A stretch of DNA of 64,000 nt from Polychytrium aggregatum. Its lineage: Eukaryota; Chytridiomycota; Chytridiomycetes; Polychytriales. A program made the translations under genes and the position numbers. Within the stretch, counting starts at the first letter, position 1. Each line of letters starts with the position of its first letter. The DNA lies in assembly GCF_025602895.1 (NCBI RefSeq), contig NW_026516227.1, positions 62,001-126,000 of the forward strand, read 5' to 3'. The notes under the pieces are model-generated. The model did not search any database, had not been told where the DNA came from, and saw only the letters and a list, made by a program, of their open reading frames with translations. Shown here one piece after another: positions 56,001-64,000 of this stretch.

Positions 56001-57743
56001 GCTTCCATCCGAAGTGTTTTGAGCAGCTTCTGCAACCTTGGCAGCGGCATAGGCTTCGCGGGAACGCCGGAGGGCCTGAGCGAAGCGCGAGCAAGCCCAA
56101 ATCAGCCACGATGGACGTTGCCAAGCAGAACCAAGTTTGGAATGCGACTGACTCGACTGAGAGAACTGACAGATGATGCAATGGCGGTGATTACCTCAAG
56201 CGTAGCTGCACGCTCCTTGGCAGCAGGGATACCGATCTCGGTTATATCATACACCGAGTGCCACTTTTGGACCAAGTTCACATACTGCTGAGAATGGCCA
56301 CCGCTTTGGTAAAGCATCGCGCGGATTGAGAGCATCCAAGTTGCGTTAGCTATCGATACTGCATCAACCCATCAAAGATGCAGCACGACCAAGCATGCCT
56401 TGGTGGTGATGAAGGCGACGAACGGAGCTCTGGGGCATAGATGATACGTACGTGTTCCAGACGGTTCCATCGGTGAACCTCGACCAGTGCCAGGGCTTAG
56501 TGGCACCGATAAAATGGACGATGGAGACATTGTTTCCGTATTGCATGAAAGCGGGCAGATACGAATAGGACGCCGACGGAGTGACGTTGAAGCTGAAGGG
56601 GAGCCGAACAGCGTTCGCTTTGGTGGCTCGCTTATGAGAGGGCGGCAGCATGTAGCTCCAGGATGAAAAGAATGAATTCAGAACGCCTTGGTCGCCGCCT
56701 GATCAAGTGTGGCCCGTTTCAGAAGAGGACAGAAGGAAGGGCAGTGCGTATCAGCGGTGTGTCCAGGTCGTCGCCAGACGAATGCTGGCAGCGAATCATC
56801 CACCGACAGCGGCTCGCCAGACATGATCAGAAACAGGGATACGCGCGAATCAGCTGGTTTGATGGGCAGCCGCTATGCATCCGCCAATTGTGCCGCACAG
56901 AACGCAAGCATCCGCTGCACCTTCCCCATGTGTCCAGCTGACGACGGGCATTGAAGACAGAATGATCTGTGGCTGCAATGCTCCCGCGTTTCACCACAAG
57001 GCCTGGGAGACATCAAGTCTCATAATGCCACCCACGATCCACCCATTGCGTGGTGGCCCTCATAGGCGACTAAAGATCCGACTCCGACCCGCCACAATTG
57101 CATATGCAACCTTGGCAGACATCACATGGGACAAGACAAGTGTAGCTGGACTACATTGAAACCCGCCCGACAGACCTACTCACACCCCCACCCGCACGAC
57201 GGGTGACGTTGACATGAACAAGTGCTTACCATCGAAACTGCCATAGGACCGAGCAAACTCGATGATGCGAGAATATAGCGTCGTCGATGGCTTGGTCACA
57301 AACACTCCCGAGTTGAAGCAGTCGGGCCATCCAATGTCTGGCGCCGCCGCAAAGTTGACATGGTCCTCGTCGACATAGTCAAAGAGCTCGTCGACGTTCC
57401 TCAGCACCAGTGTGTCGGCGTCGAGGAAGACGATGCGGTCATAAACGAGCAGGCTGGGATCCCACACATGCAGTTTGGTGAAGGTCACGTCGAGCTCGGG
57501 TCGGCCGAGGAGCGAGAGGTTGGAGTGATCGTTGGATCGCAGGATCGGCACAAAGAGGACCTTGTCGAAGGTCCTGAACAGCAGCTGGACCGAGTAGACC
57601 GAGAAGGACTCGGAGGCGACGATGCAGACGATCGGGTACTGAGTGGCGGTCGCCCTGAGCGATGCCACGAGGGTGACGGCGCCAGGGATATACGACTCGG
57701 ACGTCAGCAGAGTGACATAGGCAAAGTTTCTGAAGACAGCCAT
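53088..57743 (-). CDS. Glycogenin paralogue A with a very long His/Gln- and Ser/Thr/Ala-rich C-terminal extension
   Basis: GT8 glucosyltransferase that primes glycogen by glucosylating its own Tyr. Four exons: 57230-57743, 56452-56698, 56195-56303, 53088-56036; total 3819 bases, 1272 residues, about three times a typical glycogenin. Residues 1-290 are the catalytic domain: FAYVTLLTSESYIPGAVTL, donor-metal motif FLDADTLVLRNVDELFDY, GWPDCFNSGVFV, acceptor region VTPSASYSYLPAF (its first Tyr is the likely acceptor) and IVHFIGATKPWHW. Residues about 315-507 are His/Gln-rich. A conserved segment DFQNYRISWNEQEFVGLSKR, shared with paralogue B, probably binds glycogen synthase. After that come about 670 residues of Ser/Thr/Ala-rich low complexity ending near VVEKPVSV plus a Thr run. 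Exons 1-3 have the same lengths as in B, and part of exon 1 reads as identical in DNA. Confidence 0.92.
55385..55963 (-). repeat. Degenerate CAC/CAG/CAT repeat encoding His/Gln-rich segment
   Basis: Coding repeats of the HHQ, HQEHH and QEQPQQHHHH type in glycogenin A exon 4, interrupted at about 55555-55690 by a Tyr/Pro-rich stretch (VQRYYALQPQIPEYQYHEP). Repeats at several scales (3, 9 and about 60 bases) suggest ongoing slippage and unequal exchange. Confidence 0.85.
57207..57725 (-). repeat. 519-bp tract shared with glycogenin B (inverted copy 1)
   Basis: By base-by-base reading, the reverse complement of this tract equals 60169-60687 with no difference seen. It covers codons from FAYVTLL to SFDG and the first 23 bases of intron 1. 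Similarity drops sharply at both ends. Confidence 0.85.
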
Positions 57744-58367
57744 GCCAGAGATCGCTGCTGGTTGAGCACCAAGGGAGAGTTAGCGGCAATGATGTACAGA
57801 TGGCGGGAAGCTGGAGATGAGATGAGGTAGATGCGGCAGACGAGCTGGACAGCGCAGGCACCTTATCAGGCGGATATGTGCCAGCAGGAAGCGAGAGGCT
57901 TGGTGGGCGATAAGCAGCAGGGGTGGAAGGAGCAGAGACAGACGAAGATGCCAAGACAGGCGATCTTAGCCGAGGCGAGCGGGGGGTGGGGCGGAGGAAT
58001 GTCCGGGACAGAAGGGACGGAAACTTATATGGGGTCTTTTGGGCGAGCGAGCGAGCGACGAGAGCAATGGCGACGGGGGCTGGCATCGAGGGGTATAAGA
58101 CGGCCGCTGTGACGCAGCGAGCACCAAAGGACACCGGGGTGGTGCACAGAGCGAGCACAGCGCGGAGGGCGACCAGCGGGACGGGCGAATGGCAGGGCGG
58201 GTCACGGCCAAGCACGCAGCGCCACGGGCGTCCGCCAGACGGAGACGGGCGGGTGTCGATGGGGGGGGGCGAATGGCGAATGGCGATGCGGAGCGAATGC
58301 CGTGTGCAATGCGAATGTACGAGAGCATGGAGATGGGGAAGTAAGTGCTGGTGGAGTGGTGGAGATG

Positions 58368-58405
58368 TAGATGCAAATGCAGATGCAAATGCAGATGCAA
58401 ATGCA
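58368..58405. repeat. 12-bp tandem repeat containing ATGCAAAT
   Basis: Three copies of gatgcaaatgca, each with an ATGCAAAT octamer, in the glycogenin intergenic region. They sit in one of the few AT-richer patches there. Confidence 0.8.
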
Positions 58406-58426
58406 TATGTAAATGGTCATGAATGT

Positions 58427-58470
58427 ATTGATGCATATATTGATGCATGTATTAATGCATATATTGATGC
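58427..58470. repeat. Degenerate tattgatgcata tandem repeat
   Basis: About four units of tattgatgcata and variants directly follow the octamer array, making an AT-rich block of about 110 bases with the preceding repeat. Confidence 0.75.
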
Positions 58471-58525
58471 GATGGCACACTACTCAACGTGGAGGGTAAA
58501 GGTCGCCAGCGACCACCCAACACAC

Positions 58526-58580
58526 CACCGGCAACCACCAACCACCAACCACCAACCACCATCCACCATCCACCACCGTC
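58526..58580. repeat. CCAACCA/CCATCCA simple repeat
   Basis: A run of accacca, accaacc and ccatcca units (plus strand), C/A-only for about 55 bases. Simple sequence in the glycogenin upstream region. Confidence 0.75.
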
Positions 58581-60150
58581 CGCCAAAAGACGCAACGACA
58601 ACCACCGGACAGCCACCGGACACCACAGCCGGCCCGCTCAGCAGGACAGTCTCCCTGTCTCCCGCCGGCAACCGCAGGCCGACACAAGCAGAGCGCAGTG
58701 ACCAGAGCAGCGGCCCGGAGCGGGGGTGGTCCGGCACGGCCGCGGGGTGCTCGAGATGCCGGGGATGTGCGGGGTCGACTGCCTGGCGACTTGATGGTGG
58801 GCGGCTCGGTGGCCTATTTGCTCGCTGGATATCCTTCTCATCTTGCTTTATCGCTTGCTTTATCGCTTTCTCCCTTGCTTTATCGCTTGCTTTCTCGCTT
58901 GGCTCCTTGCTGGAATGTCCAGACACCGGCCTGAGGAGCTTCCCCGGCCGCCTTGATTGCTGGTCGCGCAAGGGAAAACGGAGGCTGAGGCGTCACCACT
59001 GCTCATCCGCAGAGATGACACCCCCGGACCACTGCCTCCGCTGGCCCGGATGGACCGCTGTGGTGAGGCCATGGCTTCCCGTAGCGCATGTGGACCACAG
59101 AGGTCGTCGCCGTGGCGGTCCCTCGCTGCAGCCGAGGCGCTGGGCTCTGTTGGGCCGCCGCCGAGCGAATCGACATCGCCGAGATCGACATCGCCGAGAC
59201 CGATAGATGCTATGCTGCCTGCGGTGTCAATGCGGCCGTTGCCGCCGAGCAGCATGCTTCTCCCTCCATCCCTCCCGACGGCTATCCCCGCACGGTCCGC
59301 CTGGGTCCGTTAACTCACGAGCAGTTTGCTGTTCGGATCCAATCGCACTTGCCTTCCCATGCCATGCCAGACCAGGTCAATTTGCTTTCCGATGGCGGAT
59401 CAGATCAGATCAGATCAACTTGCTCCCCAGACTACTTGATCAGCCCTGGCGGTCGATGTCCGTCTCCGCATTCGCTTTTGCCCAGGGACCAGCGGCCCAG
59501 AGGCGTCTTTCCTTTGGCCCTTTGGCCCTCTTATCCAAGCCCATCGTATTAGCTGGACCTCGCACAGCCAATGCCTCGCTCCTGAGCACTTGTTCTGCAT
59601 GTCCACCGCGGCCATCTCACCATCGCTTCCTCCAGGATTCGCCAGACGGACGCCGACGCTGGACTCCATCCGCCGGCCCCAACGATTTCTTGGATGTGCT
59701 CCGTCCGGCCCCGGTCGACGATGCACTCTGGTCCGCTTGCCGCCGATCGTTCCGCTGCCGTCCCAAGCCGCTATATCCATCAGCGCCCCCCCCCTATCGT
59801 TGCCATCCATCCAGCGCAGTCCAACTGCAATGACTCCCTCCATGATCCGTATCTCCGCGCTGGGCTGCCACTCACTTCCCACACGACATGATCCCCGCCG
59901 CCACCTGGTGCGTGCGCAACAACCGAATGCTCGCCGATATGGGCGTCCGGCGAGGGGGCCCGCTGTCTCCCATCGCTCCAATCGGCGAGGGATGCTGCTC
60001 GCTCATTGCGGGCGACGCCTGCCGGCCTGATTGGCTCCGGAAAGCGGCAAAAAAACGAGCGCAAGAGCTGCTCCAAAACCCCTCGCGATCTCCCTCGCCT
60101 GCGTGCATCATCGGCCCAGCCCAGAACCCGCTCACGAGGACTCACCGCCA

Positions 60151-62060
60151 ATGCCGCCTCATAAGGGATTTGCCTATGTCACTCTGCTGACGTCCGAGTC
60201 GTATATCCCTGGCGCCGTCACCCTCGTGGCATCGCTCAGGGCGACCGCCACTCAGTACCCGATCGTCTGCATCGTCGCCTCCGAGTCCTTCTCGGTCTAC
60301 TCGGTCCAGCTGCTGTTCAGGACCTTCGACAAGGTCCTCTTTGTGCCGATCCTGCGATCCAACGATCACTCCAACCTCTCGCTCCTCGGCCGACCCGAGC
60401 TCGACGTGACCTTCACCAAACTGCATGTGTGGGATCCCAGCCTGCTCGTTTATGACCGCATCGTCTTCCTCGACGCCGACACACTGGTGCTGAGGAACGT
60501 CGACGAGCTCTTTGACTATGTCGACGAGGACCATGTCAACTTTGCGGCGGCGCCAGACATTGGATGGCCCGACTGCTTCAACTCGGGAGTGTTTGTGACC
60601 AAGCCATCGACGACGCTATATTCTCGCATCATCGAGTTTGCTCGGTCCTATGGCAGTTTCGATGGTAAGCACTTGTTCATGTCAACGCCACCCATCACGA
60701 GAATGCTGGATCGTTGGAAATTGCTCAATCAAAAGCCCCCCCTGTATCATGACAAACTCACCCTTAACCCCCTCCGAACTTGCCCTCCCAGGTGGCGACC
60801 AGGGCCTGCTGAACGCCTTCTTCTCGTCCTGGGGCCAGACCTTGCCAGTGAGCCGCCAAACCGCCAGCCGGGTCAATACCGCCCGACTTCCCTTTACCTT
60901 CAACGTCACTCCCTCGGCCTCGTATTCGTATCTGCCTGCATTTGTGCAGTTTGGCCAGCAAATCTCGATTGTCCACTTCATCGGCAAGGTCAAGCCCTGG
61001 CACTGGGAAAGATTCACCGATGGCTCGGCCTGGAACAAGTAAGAGCTGCAGCATCATCGGCTCGCTATGCCTCGCTATGCCTCGCTATGCCTCGCTATGC
61101 CTCGCTATGCCTCGCTATGCCTCGATATGCCTCGATATGCCTCCATGTGTTTCCTATCCACACACTGTCCTGATCGGATCGGGCACAATAGACTGCCGCC
61201 CAAGGCCGACGCAGTGAGGAGCCAGGGTGTTGCTACCAACCCTGTCCGTCGCCCAGGCAGTGCCCTCCCTCACCAGATCGCACCTCTTCCTCACGCCACC
61301 AGAACCGGCCAGGCCGAGTCCTACACCAATCTTGTGCAGAAGTGGCTCGATATCTACGACACAACCGAGCTTGGCCTGCCCGATGCCGAAGCCAGGCAGG
61401 AGCTCATGCAGGTGGGTTGCTCGGCCGATCGTGCACACGCACAATCGGCTGCCGCTCCTTCTCCATGGTTATTCTCCCCCCTTCAACAGTCACTCAATCC
61501 CCTTGCTCTCTTGCCGCCCCCAGCGTCTTCCCTCGGCCTCGTCGGAGAGTGGATCCGCCACCAACGATTCAACAGCCCCCACGACGGACCCGGTCCCCTC
61601 CGCGCCGCCCCAGTCGCAGCCCTATGGACGATACGGCAAAGCTCCCATCTCCACCACCCCCCAATCTCAAAGCCCAGCGGCGACACCGGCTGCTGCGACT
61701 CAGCCCGTCCAGCCGACCGCCAGTGTTGGCAGCAACAACTATGTCCTCTTCAATGAACAGTTTCCATCCATGATCCCTGAAACCAAGTATCCGGAGACGC
61801 AGTATCCAGCTGTGCCCGCTGCGACTGCAGACACCCCGGCAAGCCAGGCAGCAGCATCTGCGTCCGGCCAGTCCCAGAACCCGGCCTCCTCTGACTTTGG
61901 AAACTATCGCATCGAGTGGAACGAACACGAGTTCAGCGGCATGAACCGCATCCGAAGAAAGTCCCAGTCGCTCAGTCCCGAGTCCGGCTCGCTCAAGCTC
62001 CAGGACTTTGTCACCTATGTCAATGAGCCCCGGGACGAGCAAAAGTCACCTCGCTCCTGA
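60151..62060 (+). CDS. Glycogenin paralogue B
   Basis: Self-glucosylating primer of glycogen synthesis, 468 residues, ordinary family length. Four exons: 60151-60664, 60792-61038, 61303-61411, 61524-62060; exons 1-3 are 514, 247 and 109 bases, exactly as in paralogue A. Starts MPPHKGFAYVTLL; an in-frame extension upstream to about 60031 has no ATG and is rejected. Motifs: FLDADTLV, GWPDCFNSGVFV, VTPSASYSYLPAFVQFG (likely acceptor Tyr), IVHFIGKVKPWHWERFTDG, and KTGQAESYTNLVQKWLDIYD. Exon 4 is Pro/Ser/Gln-rich and ends with SDFGNYRIEWNEHEFSGMNR and a short basic tail, the presumed glycogen synthase contact. It lacks the His/Gln block and long tail of A. Confidence 0.94.
60169..60687 (+). repeat. 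519-bp tract shared with glycogenin A (inverted copy 2)
   Basis: Partner of 57207-57725. It ends 23 bases inside intron 1, where the two genes start to differ (ccacccatc here, tcacccgtc in A). Confidence 0.85.
61061..61140. repeat. 10-bp tandem repeat, eight units
   Basis: Six copies of ctcgctatgc followed by two of ctcgatatgc in intron 2 of glycogenin B. Absent from the matching intron of A. Confidence 0.95.
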
Positions 62061-62964
62061 GCTAGCCAGGGGCACCTCAACCGCTGTGTGATGCTATGGA
62101 TGGATGGTGGTGAGAATCGAAACCAAAACGAGTCCACGACTGTCGGGCTCGGTGAAATGAACCCCTGATCGAATATGTGAAGCAACCGCAGACGGGAACT
62201 GTACTCCCAAGTGTCGCAAGGATTACGCAGCTGGTAACCCCGTGGTCTTGATGGCCAGCCGGGCGTCAGCACGTCTCCCTGAGTTACAATTGAACCGCTG
62301 AAATGTAGTCCGTTTCCAAAAAACCAAATCGGTGGGAAACAAAAGAAATGTGTGTGGAGGGGCCACCTTGATATTCAACGACAGGCCGTTGTTGCAGAGT
62401 CGAATACATGCCCTTTCCAAATGACTATGGCAAGCATCTAGGGCGGCCCAGTCAGTCGCGAGTACACAAAGTCAATCTTGATGAGCGGTAACCACGAACC
62501 AAACCACGGCATTTGTTGCTTTGCTGCACCTGCCATCGTCGCGGTATGACTCAACGGCGCGCACCACTTTATTTTGGATGGTCCGAATGAAACTGGCTCA
62601 TGAGACAGGGAAGCAGAAGTGGTATTACAGCGCACCCAAAGCGATTCATCTCGCTGCAAGGCCTAGTTGGACTCAGGCTATCACAGATTATTCCCTTGAG
62701 TGAAAGGCATAGTAGCAGTGTGTGACGATCGACTACCACGAGCAGTAAAATGAAAAGTAGATATGAGACAATTGGAAATGCAAAGTGAGTGAGTGAGTGA
62801 GTGAGTGAGTGAGTGAGTGTGTGAGTGTGTGAGTGAGTGAGTGAGGAGTAAGATCAAATGAGCAACCCGTAGCCAGAGCTCTCCTCGAAAGCTTGAGGCT
62901 GCTCGAGCACATGTTCACATTCGCTGTGTTCCTTGTCGTTGGCTCCCAAGTAGGGCTGCTATTG
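62061..62964. other. Intergenic, convergent 3' flanks
   Basis: About 900 bases between the glycogenin B stop and the stop of the last gene. AT content is higher than in the coding DNA. No tRNA fold or coding segment could be supported. A GTGA microsatellite lies in its right part. Confidence 0.55.
62785..62846. repeat. (GTGA)n microsatellite
   Basis: About fifteen tetranucleotide units, two of them GTGT variants, in the 3' flank of the last gene. On the plus strand it is a series of gtgagt splice-donor-like words, a trap for gene predictors. Confidence 0.95.
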
Positions 62965-63812
62965 CTACGTCTGCATGGGTGGTTTGGCATCCCCTGCAGC
63001 CTCGTTCTCGTTGCGATTATAGAGCAGCTCCATGATGGCGAGTTTGTTCTGGAGATCGCGGGCCTGGACCATATACATGATTCCGTCGATCGCGAGTCGA
63101 AAGCAGTCGGGCTCGGTCGAGTCCTCGATCCAAAAGTCTTCAAACTCGCAGCACATACCGAGCTGAGCCAAAGCAGACCAAGAGGACGGGTTTGCGATCC
63201 AAACGTGAGCAAGCAGGTCGAGCGAAAGGGATGTTGATGACACAGCGAAGCATCGGTCGCAGAGCAACAACTCGGATGCCTCAAAGTGCGCGGCATATCA
63301 AAGACGGCATTTATGCAAAATATTCTCTCTATCCCCTCCTTCTGCAAGCCAACGTAATGAAGAACGAGTGGGGCTCCTACCGTTTCATCAGATTCCATGT
63401 TGTCTGCGGGCGGGAACAGACAGATGGCCTGCTCTTGAGCGAGCACGACCAGATTTCTCCTCACCCAGACGTTGAAGAAGCCCTTTTGTTTGATCACAAT
63501 ATCGAAGGATTTGCCTACACCGGCCTTCTTCTTGTTCGAGGCCGAGGTGCCAGGGCGAGCCGTGCTGGCCACGATCGAGTGGCGTCCTTGACCATCGTCC
63601 TCCTGGGCGAACGAGAGATATGCGATTCTGAAGAGCGTGCAGTCTGGCGGGACAAGAGCATGGCCCGTAAGAGTGAGAATTCGGCGATAGCGTCGGACAA
63701 TGCGACGGATCACACGGGGAGCAAGGTCGCCCAGGCGCACCGTCATTCTGGAATCAAAGTGGGGGGAGGGTGCAGAAACGGGTTGGGTTGGCTCCTCCGT
63801 CCCAAAATACAT
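62965..63812 (-). CDS. Uncharacterised protein, at least two exons
   Basis: Not recognised. The N-terminal exon begins MYFGTEEPTQPVSAPS at 63812. It has an Arg-rich helix (APRVIRRIVRRYRRILTL), then CTLFRIAYLSFAQEDDGQ, a linker with Lys/Ser, and KSFDIVIKQKGFFNVWVRRN. It either ends at a gtagga donor at 63380 (DET) or reads on through KEGIERIFCINAVFDMPRTL. The last exon is in another frame and ends at 62965. It reads CCEFEDFWIEDSTEPDCF, RLAIDGIMYMVQARDLQNKL and AIMELLYNRNENEAAGD. The regular hydrophobic pattern suggests a real folded protein. The middle join could not be set, and an upstream exon beyond 63812 or outside the window is possible. Confidence 0.5.
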
Positions 63813-64000
63813 CCCTCACAACTTACAGAGCGTCAAGGCATTTGCCATGAACACCACCAACATCCTGACGTAGTACTGCGTGTGTTTTGTAAAGTCGACA
63901 CAACCATATGTTAGTACATGGCCATATACTGTTATCCACGATCACGGGGATGCAAGGCGAGCAAATAGGTGTGAAACAGCATACATTGCTCAATAGAGTT

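Larger units (their letters stand above)
57744..60150. promoter_or_regulatory. Shared 2.4-kb upstream region of the two glycogenin genes
   Basis: Lies between two outward-facing starts. Possible TATA-type sequences: CATATAAG on the minus strand at about 58024-58031 and GGTATAAG on the plus strand at about 58092-58099. It contains several simple-repeat blocks, listed separately, plus a CTTGCTTTATCG-type repeat (58850-58905), a GATCA run (59393-59417) and G or C runs near 58261 and 59787. Long open frames on both strands lack recognisable domains. Confidence 0.5.

Noticed and set aside
57360-57830. Plus-strand frame, repeated on the opposite strand at 60142-60534
   Set aside because: Antisense shadow of glycogenin exon 1. 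Its recurrence only reflects the shared 519-base tract, and it is useful as independent evidence that the DNA matches.
62200-62340. Possible tRNA-like stretch near a GTTACAATTGAACCGC word
   Set aside because: No cloverleaf arms or consistent A and B boxes could be drawn.

Overview
This is a GC-rich nuclear window from an intron-dense eukaryote, read here as a zoosporic (flagellated) fungus, probably a chytrid. The fungal side rests on the style of the IML2, EFR3, ZPR1, NDUFB7, WBP11 and twin glycogenin genes and on short introns (about 80-220 bases). The flagellate side rests on a complete axonemal inner-arm dynein heavy chain of the DNAH6 type, a gene lost in non-flagellated fungi. The placement is an inference from gene content; no rRNA or tRNA marker was seen.

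Layout, left to right: the 3' part of an IML2/TTC39-family gene (+, 1-3146); a secreted 5'-nucleotidase (-, 4165-7051, nine exons); NSF/Sec18 (-, 8042-12544, fifteen exons); a doubtful unidentified minus-strand locus (about 12.9-14.04 kb); a WBP11-like splicing factor (-, 14064-16451); a membrane-bound cyclic-nucleotide phosphodiesterase with six predicted transmembrane helices (+, 17420-20427); a 331-base inverted-repeat structure (20662-20992); ZPR1 (-, 21045-23430); a large unidentified Ser/Pro-rich and coiled-coil gene (-, 23877-28690); EFR3 (+, 29375-34617, sixteen exons); NDUFB7 (-, 35205-35638); the DNAH6-type dynein (-, 36697-52344); two glycogenin paralogues placed head to head (-, 53088-57743 and +, 60151-62060); and an unidentified minus-strand gene (62965-63812).

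There is no operon logic. The genes are a mixture of housekeeping functions: vesicle fusion (NSF), plasma-membrane PI4-kinase scaffolding (EFR3), complex I (NDUFB7), splicing (WBP11), translation/trafficking-linked zinc finger (ZPR1), glycogen priming (two glycogenins), purine salvage (5'-nucleotidase), cyclic-nucleotide signalling (PDE) and flagellar motility (DNAH6). Three divergent pairs share upstream regions: WBP11/PDE, the unidentified 23.9-28.7 kb gene/EFR3, and the two glycogenins.

Most interesting observations: a 519-base tract that reads as identical between the two otherwise diverged glycogenins, running from exon 1 into intron 1 (gene conversion or very recent copying); a glycogenin of about 1272 residues with a His/Gln-rich insert and a very long Ser/Thr/Ala tail; a six-helix membrane PDE; a 28-residue polyglutamine tract and a reading-frame jump in the dynein tail; two introns best explained as GC-AG; and the inverted-repeat element between the PDE and ZPR1 3' ends. 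Exon coordinates were worked out by hand from splice consensus, phase and family similarity. In the six genes where I summed every exon (5'-nucleotidase, NSF, WBP11, ZPR1, EFR3, both glycogenins counted together) the total is divisible by three.
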